Origin: Bacteroidales bacterium UBA6229
GTDB lineage: Bacteria > Bacteroidota > Bacteroidia > Bacteroidales > F082
Direction: 5' to 3'
DNA length: 36,455 nt
Assembly: GCA_002440975.1 (NCBI GenBank)
Contig: DJWN01000047.1
Location: 1-36,455 of the forward strand
Shown one piece after another: positions 31,501-35,906 of this stretch (positions are counted from its first letter, which is position 1; each line of letters opens with the position of its first letter). The position numbers and the translations under genes are program-made. The notes under the pieces are model-generated. The model was not told the DNA's origin. It saw nothing but the letters and a program-made list of their open reading frames with translations, and did no database searches.

Positions 31501-31527
31501 AGGGAGTATATATTTTTTCATAACCAT
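13531..31527 (-). CDS. Giant 5998-residue modular surface protein with T9SS type B sorting domain
   Basis: SprB-like giant cell-surface protein exported by Sec (signal about 1-26, ending KLKAQ) and T9SS. Approximate residue layout: Ig-like and PKD-like domains 27-388; seven related PKD-like repeats 389-984; a three-domain unit present three times, 985-1754; a single domain to 1842; a seven-domain block 1843-2456; linker domains 2457-2653; a second copy of the block 2654-3279; three more domains to 3555; four AG-type repeats 3556-3914; 23 PKD domains 3915-5893 with WxWDFGDG cores; then the gliding-associated type B C-terminal domain 5894-5998 (LYFPNSFVPG, TLEIFTSWGQLIWSS, WDGTYNSQDLPTGSYIWK, ending INLIR). 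The frame is unbroken over 18 kb. Most domains carry a conserved Cys pair. The next gene is its probable PorP/SprF partner. No enzymatic domain was recognised; adhesion or gliding is inferred. ATG at 31521 is an alternative start. Confidence 0.93.
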   Translation of the reverse strand: MVMKKYILPIIISVIFFGFGNKLKAQCPPTIVASNAPGCNLRFEDPVASLCSGDSCILTVTPSSGVSYQWYNSSGAISGATQYQYYPSNAGSYYVVTSDCPDPSNTIIVAIDPKPFGFITFSTGSPVCEGTTVEVTLEPDPGSPYDEMSWWKPDEIAGNSNPFTEIFFSTTTVRAIVSNNSSGCTNVVSNTLIVHSPVNPGDISADQEICSETIPEELTGPAATGGNGVFTYQWQSSTNGVTWSDISGATSLSYQPGELTETTLFRRVAFSNTPCPAVTEYTPVTITVNEIPTVTSPSSVSICSHEAVDYVITSDVPGTTFAWTGANTSGTVTGITASGSGTSINDILSIPSGGTVSGLATYTIIPTGPAPTFCEGEPFELVVTVLPLPIPTFIDGATPVCVGSSGNLYRTESGMTNYNWTISSGGTINSGQGTYEISVTWTSTAGPKWVRVSYTGTNGCEPLEPTQFNVSVNPLPDPVITGPNTPCLNAAGNVYTTAAGMTNYIWNISGGTITGGGSTTDNSAIVTWNTTGVNWISITYTDINGCTNTTAKQYFVNVTAPTVSGPQTPCLSSTSNVYTTQSGNTDYVWTISPGGTITSGGGLNDNTATVTWNATGAQIVSVNYTTAAGCTAGDPATIAVDVQPLPIITLNGDDNVCAGSTGVVYTTESGKSLYTWSVSAGGTITSGGTANSSTAIVTWHTAGSQQISVNYTDANGCDAESPFVLPVNVNPQPIPTITGSSSECVGATGIVYETELGQSNYEWTISGGTITSGSGTNSIVVNWTTAGSRWVAVNYTDASGCDAASPTQYPVTVRPLPTPVITGSSSVCVGATNVQYATDGDAGITDYQWTISGGGTIVGSSTNANLFVNWNTVGSQTVSVTYTGANGCDAATPTVFNVTVLNLPAPTITGWDDVCNHSTNVYTTQPGMTNYDWVVIGGTINSGGTGSDNTATVTWNTTGNQSISVNYEQTGCPATSPFVYPVYVNPLPIVDAGSTQSIPNGTPTTLNGTASGGTGTLLYQWEPVSLIASGENTLTPTTENIYVTQIFELEVTDDKLCSATDQVEIVALGDPLSVIATASPNPICNNGETVQLGAEAMGGNSDIQADYTWTSTPAGFNSTAQNPTVNPTFTTTYNVSVWDGFNMSTSTILVTVNPLPTVFNVTGGGEYCSGGAGVNIGLNGSQSGVNYQLVFNGSDIGSPIPGTGNSITFTNNTGAGTYTVRAIHATTNCENDMTGSATISINPLPTADAGDFQLIPYGTSTSLTGIAGSGTPPYNYLWTPAASISGSNTSLTANTTNLYTNTDFTFRVTDNKGCIASDIVSITLEGTGLAVTAAAVEDVICNNGETVLLNAEATGGNSANIANYSWTSTPAGFTSNEQSPQVNPTQTTIYHVSVNDGFNTATNSVTVTVNPLPTLFTVTGGGEYCSGGSGIAVGLNGSQTGVSYQLLINGSDIGSPVSGTGSAISFGTQTSAGNYTVYATHTTTSCERDMTGNVSISINPLPTASAGNDQTINYGTSTSLSGSASSGTSPWSYLWTPDNMIASGAGTASPITENLIATTDFLLTVTDSKGCTDTDDMQVVVVGDPLSVIASVDNSVICSGASAQLNATGSGGNLAYTYSWSSDPGSWTSTEQNPIVNPTSTTNYTVTISDGYNTATSSASVTVRPLAIVYNVTGGGSYCTGESGVEVGLSNSETGVSYQLYVDGSPVGTAVNGTGSSISFGEQSTVGSYTVKATVVTSGCENDMASSVQVNTLPLPEIYSMTGGGSYPQGGIGVPVALTNSQIGVDYQLLLDGSPIGTPLAGTGSPLSFGNQTLAGEYTAIAVNAITGCNNAMSGSVTVIINPYPTVFHVYGGGSICFGSSAEVGLDGSEIGVAYTLLRDGTSVSLDIPGTGDSLQFGAFSTQGIYTVRAENISTGLTMNMDGFAEIIVNPLPNIYSVSYSQPGDNCVPIIPRLGGSQINAIYELNYEDFNGFYSPAIETLNGTGNPLNFSSQLNSGVYTVSAYIDYTDVICRIDMAGSLVADSIPKEFQMFPQGDLCENDQELCLSGSEAGINYQLWLGNEPVGNIVPGAPDGGPICFGTLTAPGTYRIHAINTLTGCEIFFTTQVVVNPQPIQYTMAPVYDCAGSEIILEECEAEIEYYLYLEPANREFIEIQGPLTCSGSGQINFGPQFDEGIYRIKAVNPTSNCWAWMDGSTTIYPNPEIFEMAPQGNACPPVVIYLENYQLDITYYLYRDGNLILSDDGSDGSVNFGSQTVSGTYTIGALRNHPNGVNCETMMSGSLQIFETPAVRTLLPTEDLCAPASFYLNSSETGITYELWSDVSGLIQSVVSTDGGQIDFVPVNNPGQYYARAVNGQNCSIEMDGIRTVLEMPEVYTLSPQGNWCADQPLSINLSNSDIGFTYQLFLTGNPAPVESISGIGNQLNFSPVITPGTYFIMAINDVSSCSTLMQGEVLINIMPEILSDDELFLCNDQFTNYTILSDVPDATYSWIVTDNSGGAITGFADGTGNLIDQQLVNTSGQQQYITYLITPTGPAPTNCAGNIFELTVFVEAVSEITNPENSQSILSGDFTEAEIFSTNIIGQTVDLNWSASPSSSALTGYTASGTGDLPSMQIFIDPNVANPPNTAYVEYTVTPSVNGCEGIEFTYTILVQLRPNIFDLFAPGATEICNDGISQAPLELSGSEAGVTYRLLRNGVIQPQYDQPGDAAGNPIQWLVDQAGTYTCIAVHDVTGVTENMTGIVEIVGRQLPIAYNLTTQQPNNNCLPITPRLSNSEANAVYELLLEDSNGIVTIVDIQNGTAANEPLLFAQQSLAGIYTVRARISYDEISCEAMMNGSITGNAPPQEFDLSPEGELCEDDVILTMLGSEIGVNYSLILNGIPMGNTYAGTGNPISFGILQNPGTYQVHAINTTTSCEIIFSETLTVNSSPETYAVFPANACPNTEIFMTDCEASIDYYVYFEASVRGVNEFIEVAGPFNCGPDGINFGAFQDAGIYRIKAVDPTTNCSVWMDNNVTIWRTPIGYAMSPQGTGCGPITFSMEDFEADVTYFLLRDGITVESTIATGGTVSFSPQTETGNYTVSAQFGNGGNQVCNNLMIGQFEILPQPEIFTLRPINSPICPPAGFFLANSQAGVMYQLYNDQTGLIQQISSTVDGEVINFDPVNTPGEYWATATLGNCEAQMNGTRTVSPLPVAYNITPSAGQWCSNDNVEIGLSDSDIGFTYQLHRTPFSSNPIATVAGDGNAIIFGTYAVIGNYRVLAINDATGCERWMNGEIQINDPPLPFNITANGSVPQAGWNCPPVEIGLQLSETGVNYNLFQPDGTTTLAGTGAALIFGTYSTSGEYYVVATNPTTTCSAQMPGTINIFDGPEIYTLTLVGQPSYCFGDDNAIELVLNSSQPGVIYQLFKDDISNPVMAEITGTGELLSWFPVSQFGEGNYFVMAHFADNPTCSATMNGNITIDEIALPTASLAGSTTICESYCTTLNFNVAADLPFELIYTENGIAQPPLNFDPSNPDYSIEICPTEQTIYEIVSVNYTVHPFCAALDISGNFTVFVDPLPIAETGPGGIICETQGYHFGSAFVENVSNWSWEIHDGQGSFDNPAWITPVFYPDPVTEITEMTIRLVAYGSGECIGNTDTSFAVIQVYPQPQAFAGMNDSACVNSAYPLSEATAENYSAVQWVVISGSGSIDSPNTLNPNYLPHQSDVGTTVTLQLTATGEGPCNHLSASSLINIYIEGMPTAYAGPSLITCVLNPIQVTQATASYYSEINWTHNGNGTLTNTNAINPIYFPDITDAGTTVTLTLTATGVGSCDSEVAVSETNIQIDPLPEVFAGNDNFTCELEAFQLDEATATHTSSTIWSIVQGNGTINDPDELNATYTPAASDAGTTVILRLRGFGQGNCSAYTADSFINIDVITSPEANFEVATPTCVNELVTFEDASTTNTGIIEQWIWNFGDQSPEIIVDFPDDPNVSHTYTGSGNFVVTLTVVNSNGCEASNSQTIQITPAPIAAFVIQGGLCADSPINFIDLSQEAGGGAITSWDWNFGDGNSSDLQNPVHSYDAPGTYTVTLTAYNESGCASNTFEATITIEEAIQVEIDDSNLFACADEPYQFNATSADAVFWFWDFGDGNTSTEQNPQHAYATSGAYFVTLTGTTMNGCSNTDEVMLIVNPEPIAGFNANQTACTNEAMLFTDTSVTPNGVITEWQWDMGDGTVYTINNPNDRNITHQFATPNQFLVSLTITDAAGCTDTHTQTVVVQPGPVAMFTYSASCTGQPVIFTDLSIPNGGSDIVSWTWDFGDIPSGNNNTSNLQNPAHTFVGEMPVGGYTVSLTVTNATGCAASISQQVFVDETPFVEIISSENEICLTESILFSGVGDNVVSWFWTFGDGNTSTLQNPTHTYLSAGTYNVNLTIVTAQGCTNNASEQIVVNHMPSAGFTTNSPVCLESPIQFNNTSVSPNGNIQTWIWDFGDGTTQTIQAPDNPNVAYTYLQAGTFNVTLTVIDNVGCEDSFTRQVNVQNSPLANFTFDQTCFGEPVLFTDLSSPNGGPDLFSWEWEFGDPLSGTDNSSNLQNPSHLFTAPGIFNVSLTVTNTLGCTNTIEIEVEVSETIAIDFTYDAPSFCPGETIDFTPDGVDIVSYQWDFGDGGTSIQQTPQYIYSNPGTYTVSLTVTDIDGCQGYVEHEILINEEPVAAFSTDSPACSGTPTQFFNASTSPTGYITEWVWNFGDGSDEVVVTFPDNPDVSHLYAEGTYNASLTVTNSNGCSNTISQDVSVTPGPVAAFDYTGTCAESPVSFIDLSQENGGGEIVEWQWDFGDPTSGTDNISTLQNPIHIFLTPGNYDVELIVTNINGCQSSVINTVTIDDVIDVAIDLESPNICLGQPFQFTGISDVAIYWHWDFGDGNTSTLQNPEHTYSQTGTYTVVLIGEDANGCSNTDEISVTVYPGAQADFISSAPACGNEEIEFTDISISLNGAIESWLWDFGDGNSSTDQHPVHSYNFAGTYDVTLLVTDVEGCIGEITKQVQVNIEPLAQFIFEENCANTPVLFTDLSSPNGGSDLFSWFWEFGDPESGVNNTSTLQHPSHLFVGPMPPEGYAVELTVTNTAGCTNIYQLNVLVGQLPEIEIDVSSEAFCAGEVVEFTGIGQDITNWFWNFGDGGVSTQQNPSYVYAIPGNYTVTLTATHLNGCVGMASIEIGVGQQPIANFETENNCFGLPTQFHDLSVSPEAIIEEWLWDFDDNGNTSAEQNPSYEFTEPGEYYVTLTITTNYGCVESLSRWVTIFDTPQAAFTFVQACDPPGQFHFFDQSTESANGSPIIEYAWYYDGSLFSEGVNPGFVFPTTGVDHVITLVITDAVGCSSEFEENITIWEPLDISFTATEVCVGEPTLFEALHEPETVGVGYYTWNFNDGSPSYETIESEVSHTFPAAGTYPVELTTVDENGCSQTTYNMVIVNPLPIPDFDYVSGVCDEPTQFTDLSSGNGVPVVEWFWEFGDEDESTSDERNPLFTYASQEGTYLVRLTVTNANGCVNTIEKEIYKEPCLQASFILPFGEYCAQSEICFAENSIMLIEDGQIVEWAWDFGDGTQLVYNSPQNPICHTWEPGFTGLEAGEYVVSLTVTGEVNENLFTHTYAVTIQIRATPRAHFIPDPVCHGVTTQFIDLSEDNGEPLTNWLWEFGDPESIDDFSSLQNPSWQYTEFGTFEVSLIVANQYGCTDTTIREVIIWQPPSADFIAVDSCVTYITYFNDLSDEGGAPIDSWFWHFGDPNSNNDDGNPWTDSTATDRLTEHIYMQSGTYFTSLVVEDENRCRDTVRHSLPVHPIPQASFTFEDRYEGKQGQVYFQNTSDPSASTFFWDFMTGQTSTEENPIYQFEDDGLYEVMLVAYNNHLCPDTAVNDYEITFTGLYFPNSFVPGHSEQEFSEFKGKGENLETYTLEIFTSWGQLIWSSSRLEDGRPADAWDGTYNSQDLPTGSYIWKASATFKDGTIWEGSDNGDGNIKPYGIINLIR
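15190..19785 (-). repeat. Six-fold higher-order repeat of PKD triplets (A-B-C)
   Basis: Eighteen consecutive PKD domains follow a three-type order. A units have SxxxxGxIxxWxWxFGD and often PDNPNVSH. B units have the FxDLSxxNGG and FGDPxSGxxNxSxLQNP motifs. C units lack the Gly insert and read FGDGNTSTxQNP. The period is about 255 residues (about 765 bp), six times, with the last unit drifting. Five less regular PKD domains follow toward the C-terminus. Confidence 0.85.
21690..25998 (-). repeat. Duplicated seven-domain block within the giant gene
   Basis: Copy 1 at about 24160-25998 and copy 2 at about 21690-23565 contain seven domains in the same order. Each pairs best by position. Examples are PIIPRL/PITPRL, FQMFPQGDLCEND/FDLSPEGELCEDD, GIYRIKAVNPTSNC/GIYRIKAVDPTTNC, SGLIQ/TGLIQ with DPVN or VPVN, and SDIGFTYQL in both. 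The copies are diverged (old duplication), with a linker of about 595 bp between them. Confidence 0.85.
26266..28574 (-). repeat. Three-domain unit repeated three times
   Basis: Each unit of about 255 residues has a DAGxxQxIxxGTxTxLxG PKD-like domain, a domain opening VICNNGET (or VICSGASA) with STPAGF or SDPGSW, and a domain opening VTGGGEYC with YQLxxxGSxIG. The linker NPLPT recurs at the joins. A fourth solo copy of the last domain follows at about 26000-26265. Confidence 0.8.
28575..30362 (-). repeat. Seven tandem PKD-like repeats near the N-terminus
   Basis: Seven repeats of about 83-88 residues share an opening ITGxxxxCxGxxxVYxT, a middle YxWTISGGTITSG, and a close VTWNTxGxxxxSVNYTxxxGC. 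This is the repeat type often seen after the signal region of large T9SS cargo. Later repeats (4-6) are more alike than the outer ones. Confidence 0.8.
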
Positions 31528-31542
31528 AATTTTAGCTATTTG

Positions 31543-31797
31543 TCAGTTGTTTTTTTGATTTCCTAATTGATAATTAAAGCCGCCACTGCCCTCAGTGAAT
31601 CGAAAATTGGGTTGGAACTCTCCAGCGTAAATGTTTGTGGTGATTGTATTGTATTTGAAGCAGGAGATATGATATGTTGCATCAGAAACAGCTGGCAGAT
31701 ATGGCACCGGCAAAACTCCCGGATATATAATCGAATGAGCATGTGATACTTGGAAGTAATTGTATTGTTTTACAATAAAAGGAACAAGTGTCTTCAT
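31543..31797 (-). CDS. Possible small protein upstream of the giant gene (doubtful)
   Basis: Open frame of 84 codons from ATG 31797, ending 15 bp before the giant gene's start. It has no signal peptide, no transmembrane helix and no recognised family. Composition is rich in Tyr, Asn, Pro and aromatic residues. No promoter box or ribosome site is clear. It could be a leader peptide or simply an open stretch in the long 5' region of the giant gene; I lean to the latter. Confidence 0.25.
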   Translation of the reverse strand: MKTLVPFIVKQYNYFQVSHAHSIIYPGVLPVPYLPAVSDATYHISCFKYNTITTNIYAGEFQPNFRFTEGSGGFNYQLGNQKNN

Positions 31798-32491
31798 ATT
31801 TCAAGGCTTTTGAATCAGGTGAATGGTTTGTTTTTCATTTGAAAGGTCAACAGTGTCAAAAAATATTGATTTACAATTCAGATGGGTTGTCAAGAGCGGC
31901 TTCTGGCGGTATGAAGTGGTATATGCAAAATATTTCATTTGTCTAAGCTTTTCTTTTTAGAATTGTTTATACGTCATAATTTGGGATTGGTTTCATAAAA
32001 ACGACTTTGTAAATTTAGAATTTTTAACATTACAAGCTGCTTAATTATGGCCAATATTCTCTATGGGCTCAATTTATAATCAATCTAAATCAATAGGTGG
32101 AGGACTAATTGCCTGAATGAAAAAAGATGAATTGTCCATAAAAGTTATCTCCAATTCGTAAATTTTTATTCAATGGAGTTTAGAAGGATTTAAATTACTG
32201 CATTTACTATTCATATTCAGTAACTTAAAGCCATAAAATAAAACTTTGGAGAATTTAGGCTGGTAGTAAAACAACTTCACTTGCAACTCAATACGAATAA
32301 TAGAAATTGAGTTTTTTGGCTGTTTATGGCAGGTTTTAAGTTCTCAGGGAAGTCTGATTCAATCCAAGATAAGTTGCACAACTTCTGTTCAACTTTTGCA
32401 GAACTTCCAATCAAAATCTGTACAAATTTTAATCAATTTGTAAGCAGCTTTTAACGTAAGGCCTGAACCGTGGATATCAGTTATTTATCAA
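31798..32491. other. Intergenic region between the cupin gene and the giant operon
   Basis: No coding frame of note. I searched for the Bacteroidota -7 box on the minus strand and found no perfect match, so the giant operon's promoter is unidentified. A short perfect inverted repeat (TACAAATT, 6-nt loop, AATTTGTA; 32421-32442) lies about 50 bp past the cupin stop and might aid termination. Confidence 0.45.
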
Positions 32492-32992
32492 TCATATCCG
32501 AGTAAACTGTTCGATCAGTTTTCTGTGTTGTGGAAAAAGTGCGGCAAGTTGTTTGTAATCACCCAGCTCAAAATCGGCAAAGTCAAAGCCAGGAGCCACG
32601 GTGCATCCACAAAGGGTATAATCGCCTGTGTTTCGGGCAGCAAACCAGTCACCGGCTCTTATCGTAAACATGGGTAAAGCTTCTGGCTGTTCGAGTCCTA
32701 TGATTTGTTTGTTCAGCTTGCCTTCTGCAGTTATGATGATTATTTCCAGCGGGTTACCATCGTAAAAATGCCAGGTTTCATCGGCAAGAATCCTATGGAA
32801 GGCAGAAAAATCGCCTCTCTCGAGTAAATAATAAATTGCAGTACTAAAATTTCTGTTGCCTTTGAATCGGGGTGGCAATGCCAATGCAGGAATCTCCCCG
32901 GCAGCGCGATAAACTTCCTTAAAAAAGCCTCCTTCGGGATGAGCAATCAGCTTGAGTCGGTTTATCCAATAGGAAGCAGTTAAATGTTTCAT
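32492..32992 (-). CDS. DUF985 family cupin protein
   Basis: Protein of 166 residues, full length for the cupin_5/DUF985 family. The hallmark segments are in order: LIAHPEGGFFKEVYRA, STAIYYLLERGDFSAFHRI, DETWHFYDGNPLEI, GDWFAARNTGDYTLCGCTVAPGFDFADFEL. The cupin barrel histidines (H in AFHRI and in TWHFY) are present, so a metal site is likely. Members are cytosolic and generally uncharacterised, and a sugar- or small-molecule-related role is only speculative. Its start overlaps the stop of the preceding outer-membrane protein gene by 4 bp (ATGA), a sign of translational coupling in one operon. Confidence 0.87.
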   Translation of the reverse strand: MKHLTASYWINRLKLIAHPEGGFFKEVYRAAGEIPALALPPRFKGNRNFSTAIYYLLERGDFSAFHRILADETWHFYDGNPLEIIIITAEGKLNKQIIGLEQPEALPMFTIRAGDWFAARNTGDYTLCGCTVAPGFDFADFELGDYKQLAALFPQHRKLIEQFTRI

Positions 32993-33675
32993 GGCAACTG
33001 ACGTCGGTTTTGATCGCTTTTGGCTTCGTTGATCATATATACTAGTCTGAAGGTGAGCATGTTATTATATTGTTTACGGCTCCACGTACTTCCAGAACCT
33101 GTATTAGTGGAGTATTCCCGGGTACGGATTTTTGCCATAGAATACGCATAGCGAAAATTAAACTTTATTTGTTTATATAGGCGCATCCTCAGATCAACCA
33201 ATATATTGAAATCGTTTGGGTTATAAACACCATTCTGGGCATCAGTATTGGTTTGGCGATCGTGCTCGTATTCGCGAGCTGTGATCAGTCGTCCCCATGA
33301 AAATCCTGTGCCTACAGTGATCAGTTCTTTGTCAGTAAAATGCACCAAAACAGGAACTTCCAGATAATTGAGATACAGGCTGTAAGCCCCATTGGTCGAA
33401 TCTGCCAGCATGGGATACTGGGCTTTTTGCCTGGCTCCCTTTTCGTTGTAGATGGTCTCTATCGAAAGGTCCCATTTATCACCAAAAGGAATCATGGCTC
33501 CCAACCCAAGTTGCAGGCCTGGTTTTTTGTAGCCATACACTTCATCACCGTCAACCTGTGTCATGTTCAGTCCGGCAATCAGCTGCCCTTTGATGATCTG
33601 ACTGTGCCCTTCAAGGCTAAAAAGCAGGAGGAATATCACAAGCGAAATACTCCATCGAAATGATTTCTTAAGCAT
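32989..33675 (-). CDS. PorT-like outer-membrane beta-barrel protein
   Basis: Protein of 228 residues with a signal peptide (hydrophobic about 10-24, cleavage after GHSQ). The mature part is an eight-strand-type barrel of the porin family/OMP_b-brl_2 group: KGQLIAGLNMTQVDGDEVYGYKKPG spans the first strands, then LQLGLGAMIPFGDKWDLSIE, YLEVPVLVHF (typical of this family), TVGTGFSWGRL, and alternating strands to FRLVYMI near the end. A short basic, polar tail (SDQNRRQLP) follows the last strand, which is less usual. It lies 34 bp after tex and overlaps the cupin gene, so the three may be co-transcribed. Function is unknown; location in the outer membrane is a confident inference. Confidence 0.83.
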   Translation of the reverse strand: MLKKSFRWSISLVIFLLLFSLEGHSQIIKGQLIAGLNMTQVDGDEVYGYKKPGLQLGLGAMIPFGDKWDLSIETIYNEKGARQKAQYPMLADSTNGAYSLYLNYLEVPVLVHFTDKELITVGTGFSWGRLITAREYEHDRQTNTDAQNGVYNPNDFNILVDLRMRLYKQIKFNFRYAYSMAKIRTREYSTNTGSGSTWSRKQYNNMLTFRLVYMINEAKSDQNRRQLP

Positions 33676-33709
33676 ATTTTTGTAACGTTTTAATCCTCGT
33701 TTAAGTATT

Positions 33710-35851
33710 TTATGATACAGCTTTCATGCTCAGGTTGATTCTCTTTCGCACTGCATCCACTGCTAAGATACGCACTTTTACTTTCTGATTGAGATGAACC
33801 ACCTCGTTGGGGTCCTTAACAAAACGATTAGCCAGCTCACTGATATGCACCAGGCCATCCTGATGCACACCAATATCCACAAAGGCTCCAAAGGCTGTGA
33901 TATTGGTTACGATGCCTGTCAATTCCATGCCTTCGTGCAAATCCTGGATACTCCGGATGTTTTTGTCGAAAGCCATCACTTCAAAGTTTGCCCTTGGATC
34001 GCGCCCCGGTTTTTCAAGTTCCGAAAAGATATCCTGAATGGTTTCGATGCCGGCCGTTTGACTGGTAAAAGTCTTGATGTCAAGCTTCTCAAGCACTTTT
34101 TTGTTTCCCATCAGCTCATTGATCGGAAGTTTTGCTTTTCGGGCAATTTCTTGGGCGATGGGATAACTCTCGGGATGTACTGCACTGGCATCCAAAGGGT
34201 TTTCGGCACCTCTGATACGCAAAAATCCTGCACATTGTTCAAAAGCTTTTTGTCCCAGTCGTGGCACTTGCTTGAGTTCTTCCCGGCTCTTGAAAGGTCC
34301 GTTGGCATTGCGGTATTGTATGATTGCTTTTGCCAGTTGGGGGCCCAGCCCGCTTACGTATGTCAGCAGTTGTTCGCTGGCAGTATTCAACTCAACGCCA
34401 ACTGCATTCACGCAGGATTCCACCGTTTGATGGAGGCTCGTTTGCAAGGCTTTCTGATCCACATCGTGCTGGTATTGCCCCACGCCAATGGATTTTGGAT
34501 CAATCTTAACCAATTCAGCCAGCGGATCCATCAGCCGCCGTCCAATGCTCACAGCTCCCCTAACTGTAATGTCGTAATTAGGAAATTCTTCCCTTGCCAC
34601 GGCAGAAGCAGAATACACGGAAGCACCACTTTCGTTCACCATCACGGCAGTTAAGTCCTTGTCGAAACGGATGTTTCGGATAAAATCTTCTGTTTCGCGA
34701 CCGGCTGTGCCATTGCCGATGGCTATCACCTCTAATTTGTGTGCATTCACCAGAGTTTTAATTTTCTGCATGGCTTGTTTGGTCTCCGATTGCGGTGGGT
34801 GAGGGTAGATAGTATCATTGTGCTCCAGCTTACCTTGCGCATCCAGGACAACGATTTTGCAGCCAGTGCGAAAGCCGGGATCGATAGCCAGCACCCTCTT
34901 AGAACCCAGTGGAGGAGTCAAAAGCAATTGTCTGAGGTTTTCGACAAACACCTCAATAGCTTTGGCGTCGGCTTTGGCTTTGTAATGGTTTCGTATTTCT
35001 GTTTCGATGGAAGGAATGATCAAACGCCTGAGACTGTCTTTTACTGCTGAATCAACATAATGGCGGGTTGTAGAGGCCGGCTTTACAAACATCCGTTCCA
35101 GTTTTGAAAGGCAGCTGTCCTGATCAATGACGAGTTTAAGCTTTAGAATTCCCTGGTGCTCACCTCTGAATATGGCAAGCACACGATGCGAAGGTGCCTG
35201 ATCAAGCGGCTCCGACCAATCGAAATAATGCTGAAAAACAGTTGCATCCTGATGAGTTTCGTCTGATACTGTCGATTTGATCAAGGCTGTGTGTTGATAG
35301 GTTTCGCGAACCGACTTTCTGACCCTGGCATTTTCAGCAATCCATTCTGCCATGATGTCCATGGCTCCAGCCAGGGCTTCTTCTGTATTGTTAACTTCTT
35401 TTGCCTTGCTCACAAATTTTTCTGCCATGCTTTCAGGATCTTTTATTTCCTGTTTCATCAGGATGGCTGCAAGCGGTTCGAGGCCTTTTTCGCGGGCAAT
35501 CGTAGCTCTGGTTCGTCTTTTGGGTTTGTATGGCAGATAGATGTCTTCGAGGCTTTGCATATCATTGACTGCGGCAATACGTTGAGCCAACTCGTCGGTG
35601 AGCTTATCCTGAGAAGCAATGGATTCGAGTATGCTTTTGCGTCTTTTTTCAAGGGTTTCGAGTTGATCGAGCTGTTGCCGGATGGCCAGGATTTTTGTCT
35701 CATCCAGCGAGCCCGTCATTTCTTTGCGGTATCTGGCGATGAAAGGGATGGTAGCCCCATCGCTTAAAAGCTGAACCACATTGCGCACTGCATGATAGGC
35801 AAGATTCAGGTTTTGTGCTATCAAAGGCGTGAATTGTGCAACTTCGGCCAT
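33710..35851 (-). CDS. tex: Tex family RNA-binding transcription accessory protein
   Basis: Cytoplasmic nucleic-acid-binding protein of 713 residues, near the usual family length. In order: a helical Tex N-terminal region (1-190) with TIPFIARYRKEMTG and IYLPYKPKRRTRA; a YqgF/RNase H-like domain from about 317 (RVLAIDPGFRTGCK); a segment with VNESGASVYSASAVAREEFP; helix-hairpin-helix motifs (LLTYVSGLGPQLAKAIIQYR and LKQVPRLGQKAFEQCAGFLRI); and a C-terminal S1 domain (about 640-712, GIVTNITAFGAFVDIGVHQDGLVHIS). Tex proteins bind RNA and associate with transcription and toxin expression in other bacteria. A near-match to the -7 box (TAATTTCG, 7 of 8 bases) lies at 35868-35875, suggesting transcription from just upstream. 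Start ATG 35851 fits the family N-terminus. Confidence 0.95.
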   Translation of the reverse strand: MAEVAQFTPLIAQNLNLAYHAVRNVVQLLSDGATIPFIARYRKEMTGSLDETKILAIRQQLDQLETLEKRRKSILESIASQDKLTDELAQRIAAVNDMQSLEDIYLPYKPKRRTRATIAREKGLEPLAAILMKQEIKDPESMAEKFVSKAKEVNNTEEALAGAMDIMAEWIAENARVRKSVRETYQHTALIKSTVSDETHQDATVFQHYFDWSEPLDQAPSHRVLAIFRGEHQGILKLKLVIDQDSCLSKLERMFVKPASTTRHYVDSAVKDSLRRLIIPSIETEIRNHYKAKADAKAIEVFVENLRQLLLTPPLGSKRVLAIDPGFRTGCKIVVLDAQGKLEHNDTIYPHPPQSETKQAMQKIKTLVNAHKLEVIAIGNGTAGRETEDFIRNIRFDKDLTAVMVNESGASVYSASAVAREEFPNYDITVRGAVSIGRRLMDPLAELVKIDPKSIGVGQYQHDVDQKALQTSLHQTVESCVNAVGVELNTASEQLLTYVSGLGPQLAKAIIQYRNANGPFKSREELKQVPRLGQKAFEQCAGFLRIRGAENPLDASAVHPESYPIAQEIARKAKLPINELMGNKKVLEKLDIKTFTSQTAGIETIQDIFSELEKPGRDPRANFEVMAFDKNIRSIQDLHEGMELTGIVTNITAFGAFVDIGVHQDGLVHISELANRFVKDPNEVVHLNQKVKVRILAVDAVRKRINLSMKAVS

Positions 35852-35906
35852 AGGAATGAATTTATGGCGAAATTACTAAAATGCTTTGTAATGATGTAAT
35901 CCGGCT

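Noticed and set aside
33794..34654. A 286-codon plus-strand frame within tex
   Set aside because: It is antisense to strongly conserved Tex domains, and its translation shows no family features.
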